This document shows, one piece after another, positions 43,561 through 54,818 of a DNA stretch of 64,000 nt. The position numbers and the translations under genes were made by a program. The stretch comes from Euglena gracilis (Eukaryota; Euglenida; Euglenophyceae; Euglenales). The stretch's first letter is position 1. The number at the start of each line of letters is the position of its first letter. The notes under the pieces were generated by a model, which was given only the letters and a program-made list of their open reading frames with translations, had not been told where the DNA came from and searched no databases. Where the stretch lies: contig CP154954.1 in the NCBI GenBank assembly GCA_039621445.1, forward strand, positions 24,502,954-24,566,953, written 5' to 3'.

Positions 43561-43899
43561 CTAATGTTGTGGGTCGGTCGGATGGGTGGATCATCCTTCT
43601 GTTTAACTCAGCAGACCCCCCCTGGGGGGAGGGTGTGGGTGTCTGGGGCTGGACCCTCCCCACACCGCATTTGCTGGGAGGCAAACCTGAGCAGTGGCAT
43701 ACGTTTTGTGCTGTTCTGGCACAATGGGATTTTGTGGCATCAAGCGTAGCTGTAAAAGTTAATACTACCCACCCAAAACCTACCCCCTTTGTTGTACTGA
43801 GGCTTCAGGCCTGCTTATGGCCTGGCTTTGCCGCTGGTGGTGAGTGACCAGGTACCCCTACCAAAACCCCGCCCCCCGGGGGGGGATCGAAAATGCCCT

Positions 43900-44342
43900 A
43901 CCACCCTGCCCATAGCACCCTCCCGGGGGGGGGGGGGGGCGGGGACCCGAAAATGGCCATTTCAAAGCCTGGGTCGATAGGCACCTCCCCCCCGTGGGGG
44001 GGGGGGGGGGTCCAGGGGTCCCCCCCCACTGGAAAAAAAATTTCCTCCAGCGCTGCGCGCCGAGGTGGAAATGAGGTTTTTAATAGGTTTTTGGCTGATT
44101 TTGTTCCAAAAATTCTCAAAATGGCCAAAAACGGGCATTTTTGGCCATTTTGGGGGGTCCCAAATAAAATTTCCGGCGCTTCGCGCCAGCTACCGGAAAA
44201 AAAATTTCCACTAGCTAGCCCTGCTAGCAGACCCCCCCGGGGGGGTCTGTTAGAAATCCCAATAGCCAAAATTTGGATTAGGCAGTCCAGCCCCCCGGGG
44301 GGGGGGGGGGGGGTACTGCAATCCCTAAAGCAGAAGCCTGGC
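43900..44342 (-). mobile_element. hAT-like element copy, minus orientation
   Basis: The right edge CCTAAAGCAGAAGCCTG (to about 44,342) is a diverged copy of the CAGGCTTTTGCTTAAGG end. Inside, reversed relative to 41.2 kb, are the ctagcagac..gtctgttag palindrome (44,222-44,255) and two GC hairpins (44,047 and 44,176). Around 44,080-44,105 it holds the uninterrupted site corresponding to the insertion at 49,042. The left end is unclear among C/G runs. Confidence 0.6.
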
Positions 44343-44344
44343 CC

Positions 44345-44650
44345 CCACCCTGCCAGGGAAGCAGGCCGGGTTGTTTCCACGGGGTTCGGCTTCGGCTCTC
44401 TACCGTCACCGTTGCCCGCCACAGGGTTGACGTCCTGCAGAGTGCTTGCTGCCGGCCCCCGAATCGCTTCCTGCCCCAGTTCCTTCTCTGTCCTTACCTT
44501 CACCTCGACCGTCTCCAGACGAAGAGATGTGTGGGCGGCCTCCTCCCAACCTAGCCCCCGATTGACGTACTCCCCTCTGTCACCCATGACAGCATGACAA
44601 TTATGTCGAGGTTCCGACCAGGCTGAACTTGAACGTGAGGTCGACTCCAT
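44345..44650 (-). CDS. Exon-like ORF, 3' side cut by the hAT-like element
   Basis: The minus strand from 44,650 reads MESTSRSSSAWSEPRHNCHA, VMGDRGEYVNRGLGWEEAAH, TSLRLETVEVKVRTEKELGQ and AASTLQDVNPVAGNGDGREP, ending at the transposon boundary near 44,342. The varied composition and amphipathic stretch are much more protein-like than the neighbouring artefacts. No domain recognised. The insertion implies a truncated gene or a non-coding location of a former exon. Confidence 0.4.
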
Positions 44651-45029
44651 CGTGGGAGGCCTGTTTGGACAGACAAACTTTTGGGGGAGTTGGACATGGC
44701 AAACAGTGGCCCAACCGTGGTCCAGGCAGTCTTGTGCCAGAGCCTCCAACAATAAATAATATTTTTGTGGCAATTTTCCGCCCAAAACTAGTTAGGAGCG
44801 ACCTGGTCCGACCAGTCCGACCCCCCCCCCAGGCTTTCCCGTATTCCCGTTTTTGGGGGGGCACCAATTTTTCAGGTCAAAGTTCTCCTTTGGCGCCAAA
44901 GGAGGCTTCTTTGGCCAGGTGCCGTAGTGGGTAGGGCGGTCCAACCCCCCCACTTCCTGCACAGCCCTGACGACCCCCCAAAAGTATTTGTGGGTGCTTT
45001 GTGCTTTGTGGGAGCTCCCCCCCATACAA

Positions 45030-45790
45030 TCACTTAGTCACCAGGGGGTGACTGGTTTTTTTCAGAGTGACTGACTGTTTGTTTTCAGAGCAGGAGGGTC
45101 AAGAAAGAAACCACCAATTTTTTCGACTTTTTTTCCCGTTTTTGGTCAAATTCCCTTTGGATTCCAGAGTGGCCGACCCCTCCTGAGGGGGGGGGGTAGC
45201 AGGGATGGATGGGAAGCCCTTCGGTATTGAGGTAGGTGGTAGGGGGGGGGTCCCGACTCCCCCCCCCCCGGGGGGGTGAGGTGGTAGGGGGGTGTCCCGA
45301 CCCCCCCCCAGATGTTGGGAGGGGGGTCCGGACCCCCCACCCCCCTCCTCCTTGACAGGTGCCAAATATAGCAGAAAATTTTCAAATGAGCAAAAAAACA
45401 CCCCTTTTGCTGATTTTTGGCCATATTGCCCATTTTTTGATGTGTCGGTGTTTTCCCCCAAAAACATGTTCAAAAAAATTCAAAAAATGAGCGTTTTTGG
45501 ATCGATTTTCAAAGAAAAATCAGGGGGGTTTTGACCGATTCCGACCCGATTTCCGGCCCTTTGCCCATCCATGAAATCGAAAAAATTTCGCCTCCCCCCT
45601 CAGTTTCGAGGTAGGAGGGGGGGGTCCGACCCACCCCGCCCCTCCGTGTCGGGAGGGGGGGTCCGACCCCCCCCCTCAAGGCTTCCCATCCATCCCTGGG
45701 GGGTAATGACTGACTGGTTTTCTGGGGGAAAAAGTGAGTGACTGGTTTTTGGAAGAGTGAAAGTGACCCCCCTTCCCCCTGGGGGTCGGT
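45030..45790. mobile_element. Nested inverted-repeat element with GTGACTGACTGG units
   Basis: The outer part matches 7.71-8.05 kb: left agtcaccagggggtgactgg and right gtgactgg...ccccctgggggtcggtaa. An inner pair, agggatggatgggaagcc (45,200) and ggcttcccatccatccct (45,690), is a perfect inverted repeat around C/G palindromes and an AT-rich core with ccatattgcccattttttga. Non-coding. Confidence 0.6.
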
Positions 45791-45799
45791 AAATAATTG

Positions 45800-46290
45800 C
45801 ATGGTTCCCCCTCCGGGGGAATTGGTCCAGTTCGGCCTGATTCCAACCACCGTGATGGCCTCTCATCAGTTGTGGTGTACAGTGGTTGGGCAGATCCTTG
45901 GTAGGGAAAGGGTGCATACTGCAGCAGGTGTTTGGGGCCTCTGTCAGACCAAATATGTCCCTGGGGAGCTTATATGGCCCCCAGTCGCCGTTCTGGCCGC
46001 CGACCTATGTTCGAACTCAGTTTTGTGGTCCAAGACAGCATTTGGGGGGGGGGGGGCAAAAAAAAAGGTTGTTCCGGCGCGCTTTTGCGGCCCAAAACGC
46101 CATTTTGAGGTTGTTTTTTTCGATTTTTTTCAAAATACCTCGACAATGAAGCAAAATCAAAGAAATGTCCGAAGAGCAAAAATAAAGCCCTTGGAATGCC
46201 CTGTCCAACCATGGTTTTCTTTTCCCCCAACTCTTTGTGTAGCCCGAGTTACGGACAATTTTCGGCCAATTTTGGCCATATTGTGCAGTT
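45800..46290. other. No supported gene
   Basis: Includes a G run at 46,045 and a ccggcgcgcttttgcgg hairpin-like block at 46,074; short ORFs without motifs. Confidence 0.4.
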
Positions 46291-46299
46291 TTGGCCTGT

Positions 46300-46465
46300 T
46301 TTGACTTGGCCTTTTTTAGGTCAAAAAATTCGAAAAAAAATACCCAAAACCATGTTTATTGGCCTCCCGGACCCAGAAAAGCCGTTTCAAGCCGAAAATG
46401 AGTGTTTTTCGACCCCCCCCCCCCCAGCCCCCCATTTTCGGCATGAAACCCATGCATTTTGGTTC
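46300..46465. repeat. Family DD single unit
   Basis: ggtcaaaaaattcgaaaaaa, ggcctcccggacccagaaaa, gccgaaaatgagtgtttttc and ttttcggcatgaaacccat, homologous to 25,010-25,365. Confidence 0.7.
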
Positions 46466-46489
46466 ACTTCCGGGTCAGAAAATTTCAAA

Positions 46490-46705
46490 AAATCGATTTT
46501 TTTTATACCAAAAGTCTCACCCTGGCAGAGTCGAAACTGGGACGGGGTGGTGAATCCCACAGTTTGGACCCCTTATCGGCTGAATAACTCAGGCCGGCCC
46601 GGGGGTCAGGGTCAAACGGAGTTGTTTCGGAAAGCCAAGACCCAGTCACACGTGACTGGAACAAAAAAATCCAGAATGGGGCCGGGGTCATGGTGATAAT
46701 CCATG
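46490..46705. repeat. Family EE copy
   Basis: Direct paralogue of 31,745-31,925 (cagtttggaccccttatcgg, ctgaataactcaggccggcc, aatccagaatggggccgggg). Confidence 0.75.
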
Positions 46706-46709
46706 GTTT

Positions 46710-47240
46710 GCATCACCCACCCCCCTTTCCCTTGGTGGTGAGCCCCACGCTTGCTCTGAAGAGATAAGAGCTCAGCGACCCCTCCCCCCATTTACACCCC
46801 CCCTGCACCTGACCAAACCAGCCAGACCTTATAAATCCCAGGGTGTTTATAAGTGGAGAGTGGGTAGTTTTTCGATAATTTCTTTCCAATACTGGAAATC
46901 TTCCTCGAAACACCACCAGAAAGTTCAGTTCAAAGCTATTTTCCCAGAGTGCAATATCCTTCCCTCCCAAATGCAGGATTCACAATGCTCATTGGGGATA
47001 AATGTTCTTGTTTACACCGTTCGTTCTGTTTCTCAGACACGTTGGAGTTTTTCCTTCATTCATTTCAACTTGTTGGACGTCATGGCTGTGAGCCATCCGG
47101 ATCGATTTTTTTCTGGTTCATCATTTTATGTTGGATTGAATCGCATCTGTATCGATGCTGTTGCCTGGACGTCGCCCAACCACTGCGTTTCTGGCCGCCC
47201 CATACCGCCCCCGCAGAAACCCCGGCCCACCTAACCAGCG
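46710..47240. other. No supported gene
   Basis: No motif in the open frames and no repeat match recognised. Confidence 0.35.
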
Positions 47241-47244
47241 GTGT

Positions 47245-47425
47245 CGGAACAACTTTTTCCCGGGGGGGGGAGGAACCGACAAAATTTGGTGCACATCCTT
47301 TTTTTTCTTGGCGTGAAGCGCCGAGGAAATTTTTTCCTTGGCACAACCAAAACGTATTTTTTTTCTGTCCTCCCGGCCCCTTCGGGGCCGAGACGCTAAC
47401 ACTTTTTTGAAGTCCAATGCCCCAA
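47245..47425. repeat. GC-hairpin repeat module
   Basis: Contains cttggcgtgaagcgccgagg between T and A/T runs, and a perfect ccggccccttcggggccg hairpin at 47,375. Confidence 0.6.
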
Positions 47426-47639
47426 AAATTGAACCAGAAAAGTGAGATCATGGGTAGAACCCTTCTGGAAACCTCCCAACTCAACCCAAATGTCGACTTC
47501 GCATGTCGAATTTAACTGGTATGGTAGCTCCCGAAGGCAGCCAAGACGGTGACGCCCTTTGAACCATTGAAAATGGCATTTCAAAGAAAAACACCACACT
47601 CATCCCTCAAACTTTTTCTTTCCAAAATCCCGGGGCGGC

Positions 47640-48180
47640 CGCCCCCCCCCCGACCCCCCCTTGTGACACCTATGCACCTAACGTGCATTGCCTCACCCCA
47701 GGCTATACCTCTCCTCGCAGCGACGCTTGCTGCCCCCCACACAACGTCCCGTCTGTGGTTGGGGGCAGGGGCCCTGCACCTGTATATGGTGACACGCTCG
47801 TCCCTCGTATTCATTCTTTATCGCCCCGCGCATGGTATATCCCTCGCGTGCCCAACTTCCACAGTTGCCGATTGGTTTGAAGCACTCTCGTCGACCAATA
47901 GCACAGCTTTTCATGAATTGTGCAATATTCCAATCCCGCAAAAATCACAACCTCATGTTCTCAATGCACAACATGGATCACAACATTGTTTGAGAATGTC
48001 GACATTGTTTGGAATATCCAGCTGCAAATGTTTAGCATTCAGGTCAGTGAGTGTGCAACAGCAAGGATTCCTCTAGCGGACGTCTATGAGGCAAGCCTTC
48101 CTTCCCAAGGAGAGTTGATTACCGACCTCCCACCCCTCCTTTCCCTAAGGGAGGGATCTCAGGACCCCTCCGCTCCATGA
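47640..48180. other. Unrecognised open frame, no firm gene
   Basis: A plus frame (47,549-48,076) includes LHLYMVTRSSLVFILYRPAH and TSTVADWFEALSSTNSTAFH, possibly exonic. No family or splice-site support beyond generic AGs. Confidence 0.25.
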
Positions 48181-48184
48181 CAAA

Positions 48185-48800
48185 GGGCAGGGGGGGGGGC
48201 TATTTTTTGGCCTTTTTTGCCGAATTTGGCCCACTTTGGACCATTCTGAGCCACAGTGGGCTATTTTTGAATCATTTGGGCCACTGTTGGCTATTTTTGG
48301 TCATTTTTGGCTACTGTTGGCGATTGTTTTTCATCTCATCAACTTTTTTTGGGGGGGGGTCATCTCGCCATTTTCTATCGCAGAATCGGAAAATGCAAAA
48401 TATTGCCGTTTTTGCCTTGTTTTTGACCATTCCTTGCCCACTTTTTTTGACTATTTCTGATCACGATTTTGCCCACTTTTGGTCATTTGAGATTATTTTC
48501 TCCTGCTTTGGGCTAATTTTGGCTATTGTGAGGCACTTTCTTTTGGCATTTTTTGGTGATTTTTGGCCATTTTTTGTTGTTGTTTTTTTTTTGCCTTTTT
48601 GGGCACGCCTTTGTTGGATTCGACTGGGTGATGTAGGTATTAGAGTGCATGCGGAATCATGGCATGTGGGAATTGGAGCGGATGTGGAATGCTGGTACTG
48701 GAGCGGACGCGATTACTGGAGCAGATGGGGATGTGGCTACTGGAAGCGGCGGATGCGGCCATTGAAGCGGTTGTGGCCACTGGAGCGGATGCGGCTACTA
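48185..48800. repeat. TTTTTGGCCA low-complexity array followed by GGAGCGGATGCGG units
   Basis: About 420 bases of ttttggccatttttgg-type units, then about 150 bases of ggagcggatgcggcta/actgga units. The same composite is at 23.48-24.16 kb. The GGATG array continues after the hAT-like insertion (49,335-49,445), so that element split it. Confidence 0.65.
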
Positions 48801-48807
48801 GAGCAGG

Positions 48808-49332
48808 CTTTTGCTTAAGGGGTTGCAGTGGGGGGGGCTGGACTGCAGCTAGTCCAAATTTGGCTATTTTTCTAGCAGGCCCCCCGGGGGGGGTCTGCTA
48901 GCAGGGCTAGCTATTGGAAACTTTTTTCCCAGTGACCGGCGCGAAGCACCGTAAATTTTTTTGGGACCCCAAAAAGTGGCTAAAAATGCCCGTTTTTGGC
49001 CATTTTTGGGAATTTTTGGAACAAAATCAGCCAAAAACCTACCTACCCCCCCCCCGGGAAACTGTCATGCCCGAGAACCTGTCAGGGTCCCGCCCGGGAA
49101 ACTGTCAGGGTCCCCGGTACCGGCCAACCTGTCATGATAGGAAGTTGTCAGGGTCCCCGGTACCGGCCAACCTGCCAGGTGACAGTTTCCCGGGGGGGGG
49201 GGGGTAGGTATTAAAAACCTCAATTTTTTTCCAGTTGGGGGGACCCCCCGGACCCCCCCCCGGGGTCTAGCTAGTCCACTTTTTCCAGTGTCTAGCCGAT
49301 TGGCTAGCCAGTACCCCCCCCCCCGGGGTCCT
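48808..49332 (+). mobile_element. hAT-like element copy, interrupted by a TA element
   Basis: Starts CAGGCTTTTGCTTAAGG after TACTAGAG; the right side ends GGGGTCCT before TCTAGAG, giving a near-matching duplication (CTAGAG), but the right TIR is missing. Contains the gcaggc, C/G-run, gtctgctagcag palindrome (48,875), a ccggcgcgaagcaccg hairpin (48,940) and a 167-bp TA element (49,042-49,208). Longer inside than the 41.2-kb copy, which lacks the ccaaaaatggcc core. Confidence 0.7.
49042..49208. mobile_element. TA-inserted MITE, family 3, 167 bp, nested
   Basis: TA at 49,040-49,041 and 49,209-49,210. Left CCTA, a C run and CGGGAAACTGTCA; right TGACAGTTTCCCG, a G run and TAGG: perfect TIRs apart from tract length. 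The interior has repeated cctgtcagggtccc and ggtaccggccaacctg. The minus-strand paralogue at 44,080-44,105 is uninterrupted (ccaaaaacctattaaaaacc on its complement), proving precise insertion with TA duplication. Confidence 0.9.
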
Positions 49333-49569
49333 TCTAGAGCAGATGCGGTCACTGGAGCGGATGAGGAGATGCAATTCCATGGCTAGATGTGGGACGATGT
49401 GGGGATGCGGGTGCTGATGAAGATGTGCAGATACAGGCACTAGAGCGAAAATAGGGTTAAAATCAGCCAAAAAAGGTCCAAAAGTGACCAAAATTGGTCA
49501 AAAGTTGCCCAAAAGGGCCAAAAGTGGCAATGAGCAACAAAAGCAAAAAGGGCACTATTGAGGACCTCA

Positions 49570-49632
49570 AAGGCAATGCGGGGCGCTGCAGGGCGATGCG
49601 GGACCCAAAGGGGTGGGTAACCAAAGGTGCTT
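49570..49632. repeat. GGGCGATGC repeat fragment
   Basis: gcggggcgctgcagggcgatgc, then gggacccaaaggggtgggta and accaaaggtgcttg, matching the end of the 6.43-kb array. Confidence 0.7.
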
Positions 49633-49764
49633 GCCTCTGGCTCAATAAAACTCTGGCAGCCTCAGAAAATTTTATTTGGTGCAAAGTGCCAAAAATTTTT
49701 GGGAAACGGGGCCAAAAAAAAACACCCAAAAATGGCATTTTCCTCAACCCAAAAGTTTGGCCGA

Positions 49765-49866
49765 AAGCAGGGGCAGGGAGATATTCCGGTCCGGAATAAA
49801 CCGGAATAAACCGGAATAGCGAAAACCGGAATAAACCGGAATAAACCGGAATAACCGGAATAAAAG
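49765..49866. repeat. CCGGAATAAA minisatellite, copy 1
   Basis: Seven units of (a)ccggaata(aa) preceded by gcaggggcagggagatattc. The inverse arrangement is at 51,820-51,935. Confidence 0.85.
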
Positions 49867-49869
49867 CGC

Positions 49870-51815
49870 CAGCCAATGACTTGAAAATTCTGCAAGACAC
49901 AAAGGCAATGAAGGTGAAGTTTGACATATTTTCAGGTTTCAAAATCACAAGAGCAACAAAAGAGCGCAAGCGCAAGCGTAGCACAATCAGCACTTGATAT
50001 TAAGAGCACACCTTTCAGCACTTGATATTAAGAGCACACCTTTAGTTTGCCTGTTTCTCCCCCTGGTTGAATGCATTTTTTTTTGTTTGGATTTTCTCCC
50101 CACTTGTGGGACTGCATTTAGTGAACGTTTGTCCCTGAGTTCTTTCCAAAGGGACATGAACTAGGACAATATGAACACTGATTTTTGGGGGCAGGGATCC
50201 CATTGGACAAAGCGAATCATCCTTCAATCAGGGGATAATAACACTCTTAGGCGGCCTAACTCGTATTTAAGGTTTTGATTTTTGCATTGCTCTTAAGCGC
50301 AACGTTGCATTCTTTTTGAAACCTGGCAGTGAAACCCACCCTTTTGACCCTCTGGTTTCGCGGGGACCCTCCACGGTGACACCACGTGCATCATTTGCGG
50401 TTGTTGGAACCCAGGAAACAGGCCCCTTTGGTGTTTTTAAGCGTGTGCTCCATTTTAGAAAGGTCCAGACCCCCAGGTTTAAACGCCGGGGCACGTGAAT
50501 TTTCCCAACACCCCTGTTGTATCTCCCTCATTTTTGAAGCCTGGACTGTGTTTCCAAGATGGCGCTACATGGGCTAGGTGACTTTTGGGCTGTTTTTTTT
50601 TTTTGCTTGTTAGGCTCTGTGATCTGTGAAGGTTTACCTGCTGAGGTGCTCGTCGGCGCAACAGCCACGCTAATTTAGAATTTTAAGAATTGTATTTCTA
50701 TTGCGCCGTGGAGCAACATAACTCTTAAATTTCCATTCTACATGAGCTTGGTTGTCCAATTTTTGGATGCGTAATGAAACCACATGCTGACGCATGTGTT
50801 ATTATTATCGGTTAAAGCCCCTTTTCCCAAATGCGATTCACAATGCAGAAAAAATATCTGTGCCTCCGAAGTGGTGTGAAACCAGATGGTGTGAGGGCAA
50901 AGCTGTTTTTTTGGTAAGCAATGTTCTTTCCTCAGGTGTGGTTGGCGAGATTGCGCTGAGTGGTGGCTGGTGATTCTGTTGTGTTTAAATTCTACAAAAT
51001 ATCCCGCACTGAAGGATTTCCAAAGAGGTTGTTGTGCGCAGATGCGCAAACCGACCAAAATGTCTGTATTCGCATTTGCGCAAACCAACCATTTGTGCAA
51101 TTTTACAAACACGTCAATTGCAGCTGGCACACATGGCCCTTTTCACAGTTACACAAACGGTTGGTGTGCGCACCGTCCATTTGCCCATTTGCCCGCACCG
51201 ACCACCAAGTTCTCACACAGCCAAGTTTCAGGATATCGCTTCAGGCTTGGGCACGCCTCACCAAATCATTCAGTCGATATCCCAAGTTAATGAGACAGCC
51301 ATTGAAGGCAATCACACCTGCTGGGTGTTGTGTGTATTATATGCTGCGGTGATACCTGCTCTTAGGCACCTTATTTGCCAACGTCCCTGCTTTCATCTCC
51401 ACGTCCTGGGGCACCACATCGCATCCTGTTTACATTTTTTGGGGGTTTTGGGGGTATCTTGTCATTTTCATATAAAAAAATGCAAATGCGCATTTGCGCA
51501 CATCGACAAAGAAAAAAACTCAAGTGCGAGATGTGCCGCCTAAGATCAGCACTCGGCAGGACAATTTTTGAGAAGAAAACAGAAAGCAGTACCAGGGACC
51601 TGCCTCAAGAGAAAACCCTGAGCACCATTTTTTTATCAGCTTATTTTTCCCAAAACGGTGGACGTCTGTTGTGGTGCGGTCTGCACAGCATCTCCAAGTG
51701 CAAAGTGACCACTTGGTGGGGCTGGGCAACCAAGGAATGCATCGCCATTCCTGAAGCCGGGTGAGTGCCTCGGCCCAGTTGTGCTTCGAAAAAATCCTAA
51801 GTCCATTCAGACAGA
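49870..51815. other. Nearly 2 kb without a supported gene
   Basis: Contains a direct repeat of a 31-bp block at 49,990/50,021 (cagcacttgatattaagagc). 51,030-51,190 and 51,480-51,510 are rich in atgcgcaaa/tgcgca motifs. Open frames 50,960-51,543 have no domain. Confidence 0.4.
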
Positions 51816-51819
51816 AATT

Positions 51820-51935
51820 GACCGGAATAAACCGGAATAAATTCCGGAATAAACCGGAATAACCCGGAATAAACCGGAATAAAACACCGGAATAAAATTT
51901 TTGGCCGACCGGAATATCTCCCTGCCCCTGCCGAA
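51820..51935. repeat. CCGGAATAAA minisatellite, copy 2
   Basis: Units ccggaataaa, ending in gaccggaatatctccctgcc, the reverse complement of the junction at 49,775-49,795. The two arrays therefore share an anchored boundary in opposite orientation. Confidence 0.85.
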
Positions 51936-52114
51936 AGATGCCAATCCAGCTGGATTTGTATTTTTTGGCTTATTTTTGGGACACCTGCCAGGTCCAGCCG
52001 CCGGGCAGCCACACCCCCCCCCCACGGGGTCAGCAGTGTTTTTTTTCCAGCCAGCACGTTTTCCAGCTGGCCCGTGGGACCCCTGGGTCGTAAGAGAAAA
52101 CACCAAGAAGACTA

Positions 52115-52278
52115 CCAATCCCCCCCCCGGGAAACTCTCATGCCCGAGAACCTGTCAGGGTCCCGCCCGGGAAATTGTCAGGGTCCTTGGTACCGGCCAA
52201 CCTGTCAGTATAGGAAGTTGCCAGGGTCCCTGGTATTGGCCAACCTGTCATGTGACAGTTTCCGGGGGGGGGGGTAGG
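52115..52278. mobile_element. TA-inserted MITE, family 3, 164 bp
   Basis: TA at 52,113-52,114 and 52,279-52,280. Left CCAAT, a C run and GGGAAACTCTCA; right TGACAGTTTCCGG, a G run and TAGG. About 90% alike to the 49-kb copy by eye. Confidence 0.85.
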
Positions 52279-52280
52279 TA

Positions 52281-53090
52281 CCTGCTTGAGGCGTTGCTCT
52301 CACCTGCACAGGCTTTGGTTTGGTGTTCTTGGTTGCTTCCTCCTGCCCCCCACCCCCCCCCACCTCACTCCCTGAGCTGCCAAGTCTGCCTGTGGGGAGA
52401 GGGAGACTGGACCACCTCGGTGACCAGATATTTTTCTTCCGCAGCCCCAGCAGGATCAGCCTTGTCACTTGTTCCAGTTGCATTGTTTGCGTGGGGTTTA
52501 TCAGCGTCCGGTGCAGGTGATTGGGGGGCGTGGCCGTTGCCCCGCGAAGCGGCACGTGAGGCCCCCAGCACTGTTCTGCCCTGCAGCGAAGCAACCCCTT
52601 TCCTCGCTTCGGGTTATATACGGCCAAGCCCTTCCCCGGCCAGGAGCTGGGTGGACCGAGGACACACTGGATGAAAGTCAGCCGGATCTTGGCCTTGACA
52701 GGGAAAGTGTGTCAGGGATTTGGGGGGGGAGTTCCCTGCCTTTGACCATCGAGGGTCCAGCCCACCCTACCTGTCAGGTTTCCACCCCTGGTCCCTGACA
52801 CTATTTATAAAACGCCTCATAATGATAACCGTTTTCAGAAGTAATCAAAAAGAATGCTCAAATTGCACCTATTGATGATTTACTCTTTATGTGGAACTCA
52901 CTTAAGAGATAAGAGTCCCCTACCATAATCGAGAAAAAGAGGGGTGCATGCGGACACTTCGCACCGTCAATGAAGAGGAGGGGTGACCTTTTTTTTTTGA
53001 GGGGAACATCGGGTGTTTTCTGAGACCAGAGGTGATTATCCCCCCAAGGGGGGGGGGGGCAGTCATGTGCACATACAGAAAAGGACAGAG
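52281..53090. other. No supported gene
   Basis: 52,290-52,800 is GC-richer with several open frames but no motif. Confidence 0.35.
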
Positions 53091-53189
53091 GCATGATGAA
53101 GGGCAGATTGTGGGCCGTGGCATCTGGTCGCGGAGACCAACGTGGTTCTGGACCCACTCTTTCAATTTTGTTTTCGCTTTGCACCGATA

Positions 53190-53458
53190 ATTTTTTGATT
53201 CAGCTCGTCAGGCTGCAACCCGTCACCTTGAAGGACGGTCGTGGATGGGTTTGTCTGGCTGGGCATGTTGTGCCTTGCTTGTCTCTTATTGGACCGAGTT
53301 GTATGGCGCTCGCCTCTGCCATCACTGCTCACACGCTGACGCAAATAAATTTCAGGGTCGGGGTCAGGCAGAGCAAGTACCCCGACAAAGGCGGGCTTGC
53401 CTCTGTTTTTGGCACCGAAGGTTTTCCGGACCCCAAACTTGATGGCACAGTGTTCTAG
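53190..53458 (+). CDS. Exon-like ORF (RVGVRQSKYPDKGGLASVFG)
   Basis: The plus frame reads LVRLQPVTLKDGRGWVCLAG, SCMALASAITAHTLTQINFR, VGVRQSKYPDKGGLASVFGT and EGFPDPKLDGTVF, stopping at 53,458, just before C-tract repeats begin. Composition is protein-like and the terminal stretch looks like a genuine C-terminus. Upstream ttttttgattcag is a possible acceptor. No family recognised. Confidence 0.35.
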
Positions 53459-53539
53459 TGCATCCCCAATTTCAGCCCTACCCAAATCCCCCCAGTGGGT
53501 GGGTGGAGGGACCCCTCCCCCTCCCCCTCACCGGGCAGG

Positions 53540-54140
53540 GCAGAAAGGGAAACGGCCTCATGGCCAGGGTGGTGGGTGGGGGGGGTCGACCATCCCCCCC
53601 ACCACCACCTCTTCCCGTTGTTTTGGTGGCACCAATTTTTGGACCCCAAAAAAATTTCCTGGCGCCTTCGGTGCCAGGTGTTTTTTTGACCCATTTTGGG
53701 ATCCATATACGAGGTCCCCCAAAAACCCCCCAAAACCCCATTTTTTCACACCTTCCAAAATATCAACATTTTCTCGAAATTTTGATTTTGGGAGGTTTTT
53801 GATGCAAAAACAACATTGAAAATCAAAAAAAATTCCAAGAGAAAAAATCTCAGTAAAATTGGACTATGCAAAAAATTTGTCCATTTTTTGAGCTTCGTTT
53901 TTTTTTTACCCCCCTCCTAAAAATTACCAACTTTTAACCTGAAAATTTTTGAGATTTTTTTTGTGAAAAAATGTGGTTTTCCATCAAAAAATCATGTATT
54001 TTGGGTTCGTTTTTCAAGAAAAAATCAAAATTTTCCCCCGGCCAACATCCCAGTTGGCCGAAATTGGTGAAAATGCTGTGGTGGGTTTGGGAGGTCGACC
54101 CCCCCACCAGGCCTTCCCGTTCTGCCCTGTCCCCGGGGAT
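53540..54140. mobile_element. TIR element family AA, about 600 bp
   Basis: Left ccgggcagggcagaaaggga, right aggccttcccgttctgccct. Inner ggtggtgggtggggggg / ggtgggtttgggaggtcgac are also partly inverse. The AT core has ctggcgccttcggtgccagg (hairpin, 53,661). Inserted close to family Z-like ggggtccttaaag at 54,180. Confidence 0.55.
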
Positions 54141-54179
54141 GAATGAACCAGCCCAAACTTCTAGCTCCATCCCTCCCCT

Positions 54180-54620
54180 GGGGTCCTTAAAGTGGCTAGC
54201 AACATGTATTGTTGATATCTTTGCTAATGAATGAACAAATGAACTGCTGAGCAAACCTGTGTGCAAATCATCCTTTGCGTGTTGGCCCCTTCTTGGTTTG
54301 GGCCAACTTTGGAAGCAAGCCGAATGTTGGTTTGCTAATACCCCATCTACCTCCCCAAACCACTGGTGGCCATCTTTTATACATGGAAACAGATGGACAG
54401 CAGGGGAGGGAAATGAAGTTGCATCCCTTGCATATTTTTTGCACAATACTCCAAACTCTAAAAAGTTTGCATTTTTACAAAATAAAGCATTTGTGAAAAG
54501 TTGTTTTTTTTGCAATTTTTGCATATTTTACCTTACCGATTTCGGGGGGGGGGGGCAATTATACAGGCAAATTGCTCTACTCCCAGACAAATGGAAGTTG
54601 CAAACTACACGGTTTTGGCC
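54180..54620. repeat. Inverted paralogue of 1.1-1.46 kb carrying an empty TA site
   Basis: Reverse complement of 75-140 joined to 1,123-1,465 without the 982-bp element. The joint reads caatt-ata-caggcaa at about 54,558-54,570. Confidence 0.75.
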
Positions 54621-54764
54621 AATTTTACACAAAAAGTCGTTGCAAAATGAAATATCAGTGTGTGCAAACTGGGCAAAGCAACCATGTCACTTTGCAGGTG
54701 TGCACCACACCTTCTTTTGGTGTGCATTTTTTGTGCATTTTGTGCATTTTTTGGCATTTTTTTT

Positions 54765-54781
54765 CCTTTTTTTTTTCTTTT

Positions 54782-54817
<36 letters not shown>

Positions 54818-54818
54818 C
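54765..54818. repeat. Poly-T tract
   Basis: About 35 uninterrupted T preceded by T-rich sequence; the opposite poly-Lys ORFs are artefacts. Confidence 0.95.
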
